From: Enoplolaimus lenunculus
Lineage: Eukaryota; Nematoda; Enoplea; Enoplida; Thoracostomopsidae
NCBI GenBank assembly: GCA_030248215.1
Contig: JASANG010000796.1
Span: forward strand, 171,943-235,942
Length of the DNA stretch: 64,000 nucleotides
Reading direction: 5' to 3'
Shown: positions 34,074-46,476 of the stretch, piece after piece
Layout: each line of letters begins with the position of its first letter
Position numbering within the stretch: position 1 is the stretch's first letter
The notes under the pieces: generated by a model
Seen by the model: only the letters and a program-made list of their open reading frames with translations
What the model was told of the DNA's origin: nothing
The model's database searches: none
Translations under genes and position numbers: made by a program

Positions 34074-37000
34074 ATGAGTGTATGTGTAATAGGCGCTGGT
34101 ATAATTGGAACAACAACAGCGATACGAATTCAACAGTTACTGCCCAACGTTAAAGTATGCGTGTGAACAGATTTCATTAGTTCACTGCACTACTGAGACT
34201 GGAGTCAGAAACATATAATTTTTATTTTATTCTTGAGCATCTCTGTAACCCTTAAATTTTGAATTATATTTGTTGCAGTCCAATTTGCTATCCAAGCAAT
34301 TTACTAATTTTGACTGAGGTCATTTTACCTCTAGTATGCAAATAGCAGTGTTGGCCAGTGTCAAATAGTTATTGTGCTATTTGTTCGAATACCGATGCAG
34401 CACCAAAGCGGATTAGATTTCAGTAGTGCGTCTTATCATATATAGTTAAATCTAAATGGACCATCTGTTCAATAGCTGTTTAACCTAGGCCAAACATTAC
34501 AGATGAACATGAGCTGGGATCGAGTTTCCATTACTGTTTTGTATTAATACCAAACAAATTCAATTTTGTTGCTCAATGTAAATGAAATCTGCGATCTCAG
34601 AAATAAGCTTAACCCGTCAGATTTCAACCCATTACAGATGTTGTAACAGCAAGCAACACACTGATGGATGCAAGGCGGTACCCAGGCCTAGGCCTTCTGA
34701 GGAACGATCACAACAACAGTCTGTAATAAGGGCCCGTATTCTTAAATGTGTACAGTTACTAACATTAGCCACTCATGGGTTTACAAACTCTGCTACTATT
34801 GCGGTTTCTGAACTCAAAATTGATACAGTAGTAGAGCAAATTAAATGCGAAAAATGTGAAACTGTTTTCATTCTCAGCATTCACAGGCTCGAAAGTTTAC
34901 AAGTCCTAACACCAGCTGGTGATTGGTGCTACACACTTTTGAGACTCTTTCAACTTGTTGCATTAATTAATTTTATTTTGGACCTTTCCAGAGGTTTCTT
35001 AAATGCTGGATTCAGTAAAATACGTAGTTAGGCAATCATGACAAACACAAGTCTATGTGCGTTTTGAATGGTTAATATATGAAACAATTTTGTACGTTTC
35101 AGATAACGATTATTGCGAAAGATTTCAGTCCAAATACCACAAGCGATGTTGCGGCTGGATTTTGGTTGCCTCAATTCATGGGAGCAGCGCAAGATCCGAA
35201 AATTATCGAGTAAGTTTCAAATTTCCGGCTGACGCATCGCTGAAACTAAATGCGTTTAAAGCAACATTCACACGTTCAAGTTTTTTCAGAAATATCTCGC
35301 AGCTGCGATTTTTAAGCGTATGTTTTTGCATCTATAACTTGCAGCTGCCAGTTTTGTAATGGGTTTACGAATAAAACCTGCAGCTGCAATTTACAGCTGT
35401 GACTGGCTCGCTGCGAAAACTTGTACGCATGAATTGGCCAATAATATGCTCTATTGTCTTTGATATTGCTAGTTAATTGGTTAGAACATTTAAAATTAAA
35501 TATTTTTCACGTAATTTACTGTTGAAAGTAGCGGCCTTGGATTTTGTAGGAGCGCTAAGATGAATACAGAAAGATTGTGAATTTCCCAAAATTCCACTTG
35601 AAATTATTCTTTTGTCCGTAACAAAAATTGCGAAGCATAAAATGAACGCCGATTATGAAACTTTCGTTAATAGTCATTTCACAGTCTTAATTTCAACACA
35701 CATATAATGAATTGTAATTCTAAGGCTAAATTTAATGCATAGCAGCAAACATTACTGTTATAATCGAGAATTTTAGGAAATGGGGCTCGGAAACTTTTGA
35801 ATATATCCGGTCGCTGGCAATATCGAACGCTGAACTGTACGGTGCCGGCATGTGCTCAACATATTTTGTGGGTGAACACACTGTAAGTATACAACGAAAA
35901 ATATGTTTCAAAAAATCTGTAAAAACCGAATACGCGAACACCCCGCAGTCTCTAAAATTTTCCTAGTCCCTCATTATTCTAGTAGGCAGGTATCTATAAT
36001 TAACATGGGCTACTTATTGAAATCCTGCTTTTCGAACATTTTTGTATTAGCTGTTGGCGCGTAAAACAGGCTATAATACACTGCAAAATAGGTGAGTCAA
36101 ATTGACTCTATCCGAAATAAACTTTTCGGGACTACACAAACTGAGTCAAATTCGACTCCGCCAGAGTCAAATTCGACACACTGATCGACTCGGGTGAGTT
36201 GCATTTGATTTTGGCGGAGTCGAATTTGACTCAGTTTATGTAGTCCGAAAATGCCAATTTCGAACAGAGTCAATTTGACTCACCATTTTTTGCAGAGTAC
36301 ATTTGGTTTTAGTTATGGGACGGCGAACCGTACAAACATATCTTGCACAATTATCGACAATTGAGTGCTGAAGAAATGATTAAACTTGGCTGGCCTAAAG
36401 CTGTGTATGTTTTCAGAAATAACTTGTATAAGCTTTGTTTCAACGCTTGTCGCACTGAGTTTGAATCAAAAGTGGATGATCATTTACACAAGAGTGTGCA
36501 ACTGATTATATTCTGTGGACAAAAAATGTACCCAGCGCACGTTGCGTTTTGGGGTTACCCCCAATCGACCACCCGAAACAAGGGGGCATAGCAAAAACGA
36601 AATGCACCGGTTGTAGATTTTACGCCACTCGAAATCTGACAGTTGCAAGTATCTGCCAAATAAATTATTCATGTTTTCGGAATTTAATTTTACTATCGTT
36701 TTAGAATTTGGCTAACTATCTGTCTAAGAACATTGTAAGAAAACTTCAAGGTACCTGTATAGTATGCCGATGTCGGTATATATGTCGTAGGCCAATCTCT
36801 ATTCAGGCCAATTACTCAATGTCCTAGGCCAATCTGCTATTTTATGAAATCGTAGTGTGCCCTGGGAAAAAGTGCTATTGAACTTATGGCCCAATCAGAT
36901 TTGATTGTTTGAACACACACAATACCGTCAACCAAATCAGCGTTGGTATTACATCACTGTTCTTTTGCTAAATATCACAATCGCAAGTTAGTCTAGGCCA

Positions 37001-40000
37001 ATGGCCTGAATAGCAGATTAGCCTATGACATATATATACGTATCATTAACATTTTAGGCAAGGAGAATTTTTCACATCAGTATATTTACAAAGCTCAAAA
37101 TATATTCCGGTAATGCTAAAAAAGTAAGTCAAATCGGAGTGTTCTCAAAAGATTTTTGTGCTTCAATGCTTGCCCGTAAGTTACAGTAACTTTCGTTGAA
37201 TCCCATACAAAAAATTATATACTGTTAATTTAATGTTAAGTTTTGACGATTTTTGCTACTATTGTTCATATTTTAACTTATGAATTTTCGGCCGATGTTT
37301 GTTACAAGACCCTGCCCACTGTGATACAGATCGGCTTGGGACACTGAGTTCAAGAACCTTGGCTTCAGCTTAAGCTTCGGCTTATAATTAGGCGCATACG
37401 CTTATAGACTTATATTTAGTTTTGGTTAAAGATTAGTACGCAGAGTAAACAAGCCCGTGTATAATAAAAATGAACCCTTGCGTTTTAGATTTGAACAAAA
37501 CGGTGGACACATCATTCAACGAACGCTGAAATCTTTAGACGACGTAAGCTGGAGTGACAAATTATTTTTAATATATAATTCAAGAGTTATTGTCGATAAA
37601 TTGTGTTTTAAACATTTCGAACATTTTCAGTTGAAGTAAAAACAAATGTTGAACGACCGTGACAATATTTGCAAAGCAGTTGAATGTTTTTCAGCATAAT
37701 TGTGTTAAATATGAACTTTGCAGTTTAAAGAATGAATTAGGGTTGGTATATGCTTTAATCTGCCGAACGCCGCAGGACACAGCCGGGCGCCGCCTGCGGC
37801 GAATATAGCGCAACTCTAAATTTTATATACTTATTTCGTACCATTAAAAGCAAAATCTAAGCGTAAATATCCGCAAATCATGAAATAAGTTAGCCGTCTA
37901 CCAACTTAATTTTCGGCGCATACATGTTTTAGAAATTCAAAAGCATTGAGCTACAATCGTCGTAAACGTTTCCGCTGTTTTTGCAACGGGTCCGCAGCCA
38001 AGGGGGGGGCAGGGGGGCTCAGCCCACCCCCTGGAAAAATTTTGACCTCTCTAGAAAAAGATTTTCAACCTTGCGTATAAAGTCACTGGAAACCTTAAAA
38101 TGCCCCTCCTGAAAATTTTTTTAGCCCCCTCTAGCAAGGTTCTCAAGCTACGGGCCTATTCTGCAATCAGATTTGAGGACACTTAGCCAAAAATTATTTA
38201 AAACTTAAATTTAACTGTATATATTCTAGCTGTCGAACGATGATTTTGATGTAATCGTAAACTGTTCTGGTCTTGGATCGTATGAGTTGGTCAATGACAA
38301 AACAATGTATCCAATACGTGGTCAAGTGTTCAAAGCGGAACTGCCTTACGTGCGGCACAATTACAATTATGACATCGATTCGGAACATTATTATATTCTG
38401 CAAAAGTAAAGTAGCTTAAAATGTAATTAAACTTAAAATGTTATCTACTTTTAATCACAACATTCGGCATGACTGTGGTTGCGTTATACTCGTCGAACGC
38501 AGCCGCGCGGCACGACAAAATTTGATATGATTAAAAATTATCGCACGCCACCAAATAGATTTTACTTATATTTTTGTTGCGTCCGCTGACGTCCGTCACA
38601 GTAAAGTACACCTCAATCTTTAGTTGTTCGTATTTACAGATTTTAACACTGCACCACATAGAAACTGTTGCTCATGCAACGGGCATAGCATCGACGCTAT
38701 GCCGCTCTAGCGTTCACCCCGTGCAGGCTATTGAAGTACCGCAAGCTGCAACGCGGTCCTTGAATGATTTATTAATACAATATATGATCCACCGAGGCCT
38801 CTTGTCAGTGGCTAATCCAGAAATTTCTGACGGCGGGTCGTGTCAAATATATGTCGCAAATACTACTTGCGAGCGAAACGAGCGCAAAACCAACGCAATT
38901 TTTTGACAGAATGGTTAAATTATGTAATGTAGGGACCTTATCATTTTGTTTTGAAAACATTTCCGATGGAGGTGCCTTTCCCGATCTCCATCTGGTTTCG
39001 ATCCGATCCTCTCGCTGTTCACCAAAGTGTCCGTCTCGTTCATTAAAGTATGTTCTGTGTAAAAGTAGTTCAGTATTATTGGGGTCCAAATTAACCCTTT
39101 CATGCCCGAATTTTAATTATACGTCAGAAAAATTGTTTACTGTAGTAAAACAAACAAATAAGGTGTATGGAGTAACTTGTATAATAATAGCGACATTTTC
39201 ATCATCAAAATTAGTATTTTTGATCCGATGCAAAATTGCATCAATGGGAAAACGGTTGTACCACAGTGCAGGTATTTTTTCAGGTAGTTACTTAAATTTT
39301 TGCACTATTATTCCAGAATAAACATGTATATATACAGCAGTTTTTCATCTTCAACATATCTTATAACCAAATTGCACCTGAAGTACGACTATATAGCAGT
39401 TCTCTGGTTTATAACGACAAATTACAACAAAAAACGCACTTTTCTTTACATTTTCTTCAAAATAACAAATTACAACGTCATATAATTCAGTATTACTAGT
39501 GATAATGAAGCATTTTCGCGTTACTTTTTTAAATGATACTCTGTAAAACATTCCCGATTTTTGTTCAGACACAAAGCCACGTTGCATTTTATGCAGTAAA
39601 TATCAGATTGCCCCTTACAGCCCACATTCTTGCATCGAAGACGCACTCCAAGATGCTTTGGCAAATGATCTACGCCGTCGTATTTCACACCGGCGACTGG
39701 CTGGTACTGATAAGGCCGCTTTCTTGTGCTAATTTTCTGCTGTGGAGCCGCTGCATCATTGCTAGGACGACCACGTTTTTTGGCTTCCGCGCATCGCTGA
39801 TTTTGCAACCTTAGCTGAGCTGACAGCTCAATTGCGAAATCCTTCAGAGGTTTCTGCTTCAGCGATTTGTCTTGCTCCTTGGGCGGTAATCCATCGCGCA
39901 CAAACTGCAATAATGATTATAAAATATGTAACAAAACATATCTTTCTTACACAACATGTCACATTTGGAGTAAAAGCTAAAACTACAAAAAATAGCTTTG

Positions 40001-43000
40001 CACGGTTGAAAAAACTAAATATACGAGTGGTATAAATGATTGATACGGAATCTCCAATACTATTTACACCAAAGTATGTTTACCCTAAAATGACGGCGAT
40101 ACTGATTCCACGCATTTACCATTGCAACGCCTAGAGCCCAGTAAATGATACGCATGTACCACCGTTTGCTTTTGTGATCAATTCTGTAGAGAGCTTGCAG
40201 CATGTCATGGACGTCCACTCCACCCATGTGCTTGTTGTAAGATGTTACGACACCGGGGCACACGACCGCTTTTTTGCAACCTTCCTTTGGATCGTACCGT
40301 TGAACTGATCCGGTTGGCTCCACACCGACATAAGACGACGCAAATTGAACTAAACGTTTATCCATCCAGCTTATAACGTAAATTCCTGAATTAGCGTCAA
40401 CCCGCCAATCATAACTATACCGTCCGGTTTCCTGCAGTTCCTTGGCTGAGCTTACTGGACACCCCCTAGTGCGGTTGTTCCGAATTGTTCCAAGGTAACC
40501 GATACCACGTTCCTGCAACTTATGAATCAAATCCAACGTTGTGAAAAAATTGTCCCCGTAGACCTTGTGTCCTTTGTCGTTTGGAAGCTCTGAACAAAGC
40601 TTCATAACAATGTTCGCGCATGAACTGAGTCCATTATCTGGCGATTGCGTACTTTCTTTTCCTGTGTATATGAAAAAATCCTTCAGCGTTCCATCAGTTT
40701 CACAACGCGCGAAAACCTTAAAACCCCATTTCTTGGGTTTTACAGGGCAATACTGCTTCATGCGGTGTCTACCTTTAAATGGAATGATTTGCTCGTCCAC
40801 ACTTTGAAATTCCATAGATGTACCTTCAACGCAAGCTTTTCGCAGAACGTCAATTACCGGCCGAACTTTAAAAAGCCGATCACAGTGCACATCTTTTGGA
40901 TCGGGTATTTTTGCGTTATCGTTAAAATGTAGATACCGTTTGAGGGTTTCAAAGCGGTTTCGAGACATCACATCGGCGATCGGATTGAACCGAAGACTTT
41001 GATCCCAAAACATACGGTAGTTTGGCGCTTTTAGCACAGCCATTAGCACCAGAATTCCGAAAAACTTTTTCATTTCTTCTTTAGAAGTATCAACGGACGG
41101 TTTCCCCAGCCACACACTATACCGATTTGTTTCGTCAGCAATATGTCCAAATAACCTATCAGGCCAGAACTTGTCGAAATATTCCAAAGCAGAATCGTTC
41201 ATTTCTTCAGAATATTCCGGATTGTCACCAGTAAACTCGAACATTCCTCTCAAAGGAACGAGATGTTTGCGCCATCGGTACTCACGTTGTTCTTCTGAAC
41301 GAGCTTTCGCCACCGTATTTCGAGAAGGAACGTACTGCTTAGCGGTTGGATTACGGTGTGATTCATCGCCGCTACTGTCGGAAGATGAAACATCGGCTTC
41401 TGAGTATTCAGAGCCGCTGTCATCAGAAAGTTCTAAGTTGACATCACCAAACTCGCATTCACTTTCAGAGTCGGTTTCTACTTCAGAATCGATGTTACAG
41501 TCTGGTATTAACGTTAAAATACGTTTACTAGCAGATAATTCACTTATGAGTTGCCGGTTAGGCATTGTAAACTGAAATATGTGTTGGGAATTAGTAGTCC
41601 TATTAGCGTTTAGGTTTTTGCCTTGAGTTCCCATTGATTCAAATATGAATCAAATTTTAACAGCATTTTGGCTATAGATGTTTAAAAATGCTAGAACAGT
41701 ACGAATAGCTTAGTTGGGTTTAGTTATTTATAATAGATTGTATTATAATGGGTTAAGCTGCCGTTATTTTTATTGATTTTGTTCAATTTTTAATTCTGAG
41801 TTTTACGCACTCCACTTCCCATTGCTGCAAATTTGCATCAAGCAATTGCAATAAGCCCAAAGTTTTTATCCGGAAGAAAACGCTAAACTGAGGCTAAACT
41901 GAGCTAGTAGTGGATATTTTGGAATATGAAAACAATTTACCAGCTTCAAAACCACCTCAGGCCACACAAGGCGGCTGATTTTTTGAGGTACCCTTCATCC
42001 GCATCAAAACCCGTAAAATTCTGTGCTGTTATTACACACTAGCTATGTCGTTTACACTGTACGTATAACATAATACGCATAAGTATCCCAAAAATGCATC
42101 AATGGGAAATCATTCGCAAGTGGGCATCGGTTCTTTTGTTATACGCGGTAAATTCCTATGATGCAAATTTGCATCAATGGGCGTCAAAGGGTTAACTTGC
42201 GTCTTTCCGCAAATTCGATGTTCGTTTGAATGTTTTAATATTGCCACATCAGAATATACTAATGTTTTTTACTGGTGTGTGTTAATCATTCGTTGAACAG
42301 ATCGAAGCGAGGCATCATTATACTATGAAGGGGGGGTAGAATATTTGGCTCGTTTGTAAATGTGCAACTTCCATTTTAATTCGGCGCATATTGCTTTACA
42401 GTCAGGGTGTGATCACAATTGGTGGGACTCGTCAAGTTGGAGATTGGAACTTGAACGAAGATCCCGAAGATACTAAAAAAATACTAAGATGGGCTCAAAT
42501 GGCGTTTCCAAGTTTAAAGGTTTGTGTATTCGTTTACGGCGTGCGCTTTTCTACTTTGATATATACCTAAACATTGTTATAGGAAGTCTTTAAAGTTTGC
42601 ATAATTATTACATGTGGACCAATGTTAAAAGTTATGGGCCCTTGTAAACGATTTGGGCCAACCTACTAACCATTAGCCTGAACTGAAGCCTATGAAGTCT
42701 AATTATTCTAAGTGTAACATTTAATCTAAGTGTAAACGTAAGCCTAACAGCTTCAAATTTTTTAAGTGCCTCAGTTCTCCTGCTTCGTAGAGGTCGGACC
42801 CAACTGCTTCTTAAGTCTTAATCGTTTCCGCTCTTACGGACCTTGTGTAGCTTGTAAAATGAATATACGCTATACTTTACTGTGTTACGTGCTGCGAGCT
42901 ACCGCTGGTGTGGTGCGTGCAACGAATTCTGCGGCGGACAGCGACGCGTTAAGTATAGCAAAGTCACATCTACGCCAAATGTTTGCCAAACAAACGTCAG

Positions 43001-43980
43001 TGACGTGCTTATTGTGTGAATAGCTCCAGCAAAACTAATGTGAGGAGACTCCAAGACCATAATATACCTTACACATTATCCAAGCGAATGCAAGAGACCA
43101 AAAAGACTCATCGAATACCCCTTTTTTGGAAATATGTGGTCGCTAATCGCAACCGCGGCACTATACGTAAACGTAAATTACACAAAGTTTTTATCTTTAG
43201 GCATTGACTGACTATAAAGTACGTGTAGGACTTCGACCAGGCCGGCCATCTGTTAGACTTGAAGCGGAACGCATTGAAATCAACAAGCGAACAATTACGG
43301 TTGGTGCAATATTTTAAGCACAGTTGCGACGTGCGAATTTGTAATTAAAAATTTTCGCCGCTATCACGAAAACGGTCCGCGTAAAGATCAGGGCCGGAGC
43401 GCTTTTTTGCGGGACTGCAATCATGTAAGCTTGTAAGGTTTAGGCTAATTTTTTTGCTTGGGATTAGCCATAGGCTTAGGTTTAGGTATATATAAGCTCA
43501 TTCTTGCGCTTAGGCTTCGGCATCCACTTAAGGGCCCAAGTTACTTTAAGGGGCGTCCAGGTTTAGGTGAGTCTATAAAAGAGTAGGTTTAGATACTAGA
43601 TTACGTATATGACCAACATCAAATATTCAGAGCTCTCATTTGTGAGCAAAGTAAGTCGAGAACTGGATGAACCACGAACCACCCGTTGTCTCTCTAAAAA
43701 GCGTGTTTATTTAATTCCTCAGTAACAGGAAAAAATTTTGTTGCTATTTGTCTAAATTGCGCGCAAAATCTACGTTTGTTTATACGTACTCAATATTCAA
43801 GACATGACTTGACACTTTTTCCTAAGACCAAACACAGTTTGTTTATTTTAACAGATCGTTCACAATTACGGACACGGCGGTTGTGGTATTACGTTATCGT
43901 GGGGTTGCGCTGGCGACGCTTCGAAATTAGTTAAAGAAGCGTTGGTCAAGTCGGGAAGCTTGAACATTTCAAAATTGTGA
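34074..43980 (+). CDS. DDO: D-aspartate oxidase, peroxisomal
   Basis: Ten exons, all phases consistent: 34074-34154, 35103-35209, 35777-35882, 36313-36404, 37058-37123, 37489-37543, 38230-38405, 42402-42519, 43201-43299, 43855-43980; 341 aa, the usual size of the family. It oxidises D-aspartate (and related acidic D-amino acids) to the keto acid with FAD, giving ammonia and hydrogen peroxide. The FAD-binding Rossmann motif VIGAGIIG is at residues 5-12, and TTSDVAAGFW follows. The substrate-site Tyr is at about 224 (HYYI). GGTRQVGDWNL (Arg238) and VGLRPGRP (Arg279) match the two arginines that mark D-aspartate over neutral D-amino-acid oxidases. HNYGHGG near the C-terminus is the second signature. 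The last residues are SKL, a type 1 peroxisomal signal. Intron 7 carries a piggyBac transposon, and introns 1, 3, 4, 5 and 6 hold smaller elements. Confidence 0.95.
35252..35430. mobile_element. Dispersed 'TTGCAGCTGC' repeat, copy 3
   Basis: GCAACATTCACACGTTCAAG, CTCGCAGCTGCGA, AACTTGCAGCTGCCAG and GCTGCGAAAACTTGTACGC. It starts 43 bases after exon 2 of DDO. The ends are inverted (CGTTCAAGTTTTT / AAAACTTGTACG), so a foldback element is likely. Confidence 0.6.
36081..36296. mobile_element. Foldback MITE ending 17 bases before DDO exon 4
   Basis: A palindromic element of about 216 bp. The left CTGCAAAATAGGTGAGTCAA pairs with the right TTGACTCACCATTTTTTGCAG, and inner GAGTCAAATTCGACTC arms also pair. 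The right end TTTTTTGCAG looks like a 3' splice site and stands just before the acceptor GGTTTTAG used for exon 4 at 36313. Confidence 0.85.
36460..36600 (+). mobile_element. Fragment of the 31265-31594 MITE family
   Basis: ACAAGAGTGTGCAACTGATT, ATTCTGTGGACAAAAAATG, CAGCGCACGTTGCGTTTTGG and a trailing CCC/GGG hairpin follow the left half of the full element. Intron 4 of DDO. Confidence 0.6.
36781..37030. mobile_element. Foldback MITE with GGCCAAT ends
   Basis: Left TATGTCGTAGGCCAATCTCT and right AGATTAGCCTATGACATATA are inverted over about 35 bp (ATTCAGGCC shared). Both are flanked by TATATA. It ends 28 bases before exon 5 of DDO. Confidence 0.75.
37738..37820. mobile_element. Short GC-rich foldback element
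   Basis: Ends TTAGGGTTGGTATATGC and ATATAGCGCAACTCTAA resemble the element at 251-430. The core (GCCGGGCGCCGCCTGCGGC) is strongly GC-rich in AT-rich intron DNA. Intron 6 of DDO. Confidence 0.55.
37995..38155. repeat. Dispersed repeat shared with 21690-21832
   Basis: Same order of TGGAAAAATTTTGACC, TTTTCAACCTTGCGTATAAA, AATGCCCCTCCTGA and TAGCAAGGT. Ends 75 bases before exon 7 of DDO. Confidence 0.65.
38805..39090. mobile_element. Degenerate repeat beside the piggyBac insertion
   Basis: AGTGGCTAATCCAGAAATTTCTGACG resembles the 50741 fragment (GGCGGATCCAGAAATTTCTGACG), so this is probably an old relative of the hAT-like element at 33229. No right end was found; the piggyBac element begins at its right edge. 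Confidence 0.4.
39091..42195 (-). mobile_element. piggyBac transposon, 3,097 bp, complete-looking
   Basis: TTAA at 39091-39094 and at 42192-42195 flanks ends CCCTTTCATGCCC and GGGCGTCAAAGGG, a 13-bp inverted repeat with two mismatches. TTAA duplication and CCC ends are typical of piggyBac. It contains one transposase gene on the minus strand. The element sits in intron 7 of DDO, opposite to the host gene. A subterminal repeat of GATGCAAATTTGCATC (42161-42175) with GATGCAAAATTGCATC (39221-39240) is seen on both sides. Confidence 0.95.
39521..41634 (-). CDS. piggyBac-type transposase
   Basis: Two exons: 41634-40084 and 39904-39521, joined in phase 0 by a 179-bp intron (AGG|GTAAAC, TTATTGCAG); 644 aa, a little longer than typical 580-600 aa members. 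An acidic Ser/Asp/Glu-rich N-terminus (residues 48-95) is followed by the DDE_Tnp_1_7 domain. The three catalytic aspartates are visible: Asp280 in SVDEQIIPFKGRH, Asp361 in VYGDNFFT and Asp474 in HMGGVDVHD. RIIYWALGVAMVNAWNQYRR is the usual late helix. The C-terminal exon carries the cysteine-rich zinc-binding domain (LRCKNVGCKG, YCIKCNVALCLNK, ECFTEYH). The frame is open throughout, so the element may be recently active. It cuts and pastes DNA at TTAA. Confidence 0.95.
42608..42752. mobile_element. Degenerate TTAGGC-family fragment
   Basis: GTGGACCAATG, GGGCCCTTGTAAACGATTTG and TAAGCCTAAC tracts; poorly preserved. Intron 8 of DDO. Confidence 0.4.
43378..43530 (+). mobile_element. TTAGGC-core MITE family copy, 5' part
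   Basis: GTAAAGATCAGGGCCGGAGCG, then TTTTTTGCGGGACTGCAAT, then ATAGGCTTAGGTTTAGG and ATATAAGCTCATTCTTGCGC. Intron 9 of DDO; the right end is not clear. Confidence 0.65.
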
Positions 43981-44048
43981 TCTAAGATTATTTTATATTC
44001 TGAATCGAATTAGTTTTTAAAAAGTTCAGCTAAAAAGTAAAATCATTA

Positions 44049-44060
44049 AATAAAAATAAA
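44049..44060 (+). promoter_or_regulatory. Candidate poly(A) signals of DDO
   Basis: Two adjacent AATAAA hexamers, 69 and 75 bases past the DDO stop codon. Confidence 0.6.
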
Positions 44061-44069
44061 ATGCCTTCT

Positions 44070-46470
44070 TATTTTGGTTGGTATCGCACTTGCAACTACG
44101 TACGTAATTTAATAAATTGTGGTTCAGAGTACATGTTTGGCACATTCAACAAGCAGTCCCTGAAAGGGTCAAGGAGACGGGGTAAAACATGTCCTGTATG
44201 AATGAGTCATACCACATAACAAGTATTTAATAAAATGGGCTACATGATTTAATGCAGTTTTGAAAGAAAATTAATATTGTTCGGGAAAATTAATTTTACC
44301 TAGCGAATCGCAATCAAGACCATGTAACCGTAAGCATTCTGGGTTTTACCACGCTTTCAAAAACAGTTTTCAATCAATACTTGTATACTAAATAACTTCT
44401 CACTTCTTTTTTAAAATACTTGAAAGCGGCATAAATAGCTGTTGAAGAACGGATAATTTTTTTAATTTGTCAATCAAGCCACTGTCGAATAATACCAGTA
44501 CTACAAAGTGAACAGTTATAAACTCACAAGTTGTAGACCAACAAAAACGAGAAATGGACTGCGAATGACTTATATGGTAACGGGCACAACAATTTCATTA
44601 AAGACATAGACATCAATCGCTGATTGAAAATTGAAGGGCATAATTGGTTATCAGAGCACAAGAACGCTTAAAATGTTATGCGGTTTAACGAACATTCCGA
44701 AAAACTCTTCTGAGACTTTTCTGAAATTCCAAGCCCCAAGCTGAAATCGAACTAGAGCTACCAAACCACGGAATAGGCAAATCAACTTGCTAACCGACTG
44801 ACCCACTGCGGTGTCTGCAAAATTGTTCTTCACAGCGGTATTAAAGATACAAGGAAATGCACGCGATCATGCGGTACAGCGTAAATAGAAATTACAAGCC
44901 TCACGCGGCACATATTTTAGTTGTAGTAAATTTAATATAATATGTATATGATGGAACTTGTTCGGTACATGCTATATATGCATAGTATGTATGAAAATTA
45001 AGTATAAAGTGTTAATACATGAGAGTCAAAAATAGGATTACCGTTTTCCGGGGGGATCATGGCACTAAAAACTGGGGGTCTTTTTCCTTAAAGCTAAGCT
45101 TTGAGCTTTGAATTTTTGCGCAAAGATTCTACGACAAGTGTCCGTTTAAGCTAAGCCCAAAACCAAAATAACAGCTAAAAGACCAGATATTAAAGGAAAA
45201 GCCATTGTAAAATTTATACCCAGCAATTTGACTCATTTTAAATCTCAAAAATTTCTTGTTGATTCGACGTTTTGCCTTCAAACAAAAAAATACATTCATT
45301 ACTATCTCGACAATGTTGTCATTTTCAGGTAATTACAGCATGTCAATTTCTATTTGTAATTTTCGGTTTTATATTAACGTTCAAAGGTCTTGTGTGGACC
45401 ATTTATTTTATTGTTTAGTTGAATTTAATAGTAACAAATCTAGCCGTTAAACCGAATAGACATCTTAAAAATACAACAAGCTGACGTATTGGGCACAGAG
45501 ATCCCGATTCATAAATTAGATGTATATTTTAATTGACCGATTGAAAAGTCCAGCTGACAGAGACCATCAATTGCACGAAAACCTTTACTACGTTGAAAGA
45601 TCACAAAAAATTTATCAGTACTCAGCGGTCATGAATAAGTACGCAAACGTTAAATAATAAACGGCTGGCTGTTCCACTGGGAAAACAATATATAGTTTTG
45701 CTTTAAAATCCGCTGAACTATGGAATCTTATAGTTTTCGGCTGCGGTTGGATGTTAAAAGGAAACTGCACAGTAGAGGTTGAGTTAGTACATACCGACTA
45801 CGCGCAGTAGTCGAGCTTCGCACCTCAGCGTTCCCTAGACAACTAGAAACAAGCACCTTTTGTTTCTAATTACAAGCAACGGGTAGGTATCAAACTAAAA
45901 ATAAACGTGACACTCTTGCAAATCGATGAACATAAACGTGGATCGTTCTTGACTAAAACATTCACTGTGCAGATGTTTAAAAGTCAACAGTTTTTAGTTT
46001 TTAACTGAAATCGTTTTATGATTTCAAAACCTCTTTGCAATGATAGTATTTTCAGCTTGAGGTAAAACTGAGCACGCTGTGATAAATACCATTTGTTTCG
46101 TACTCTCAACGATAAGAGTGTGTTGTAGCAACAAAATATTTCTATAAAACGGCACAGAATTGAACGCAAAAACTGAAACAGCAATAAAAAGGTTATCTCT
46201 TCAGATACAAAATTTGCTACTAAACATTTTACTTGGTGTTATTTGTTGTTTGTGTCCTTTCTTACAGCTTATTAATTATACTGACTAGAAAGATATTATA
46301 AATACAAAGCTAGGGAAAATATTTGCAACAGTTTCAAATTAGGAAAGCAAAGTTATGTGCTATCATTAATTATGTTGCTGATGTTTTAGTTTATGTATAG
46401 AAATCATGCTGCTATGTTTGATTTCTCCTGCTTTGTTCATTAGAGCTTGTGATGTAGATTGAAACAGAAG
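44070..46470. other. Intergenic DNA between DDO and TIM44
   Basis: AT-rich. The only structure recognised is the tRNA-like segment listed separately at 44735-44825. ORFs are short and without recognisable domains. Confidence 0.4.
44735..44825 (-). mobile_element. tRNA-like SINE head
   Basis: On the minus strand, CCGCAGTGGGTCAGTCGGTTAGCA resembles an A-box region and TCTAGTTCGATTTC a B box. The spacing is near tRNA length, but no acceptor stem closes. Probably a tRNA-derived pseudogene or SINE fragment. Confidence 0.4.
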
Positions 46471-46476
46471 GTTTTA

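Noticed and set aside
34582-35031. 149-codon ORF in DDO intron 1
   Set aside because: Part of it overlaps a repeat related to the 23697-23882 MITE, it lies within an intron of a well-supported gene, and it has no recognisable domain.
37485-37639. Upstream ATG ORF MYNKNEPLRF as a separate small gene
   Set aside because: It is the acceptor side plus exon 6 of DDO; the spliced frame (MLKK-FEQNGGHIIQR) aligns with the oxidase family.
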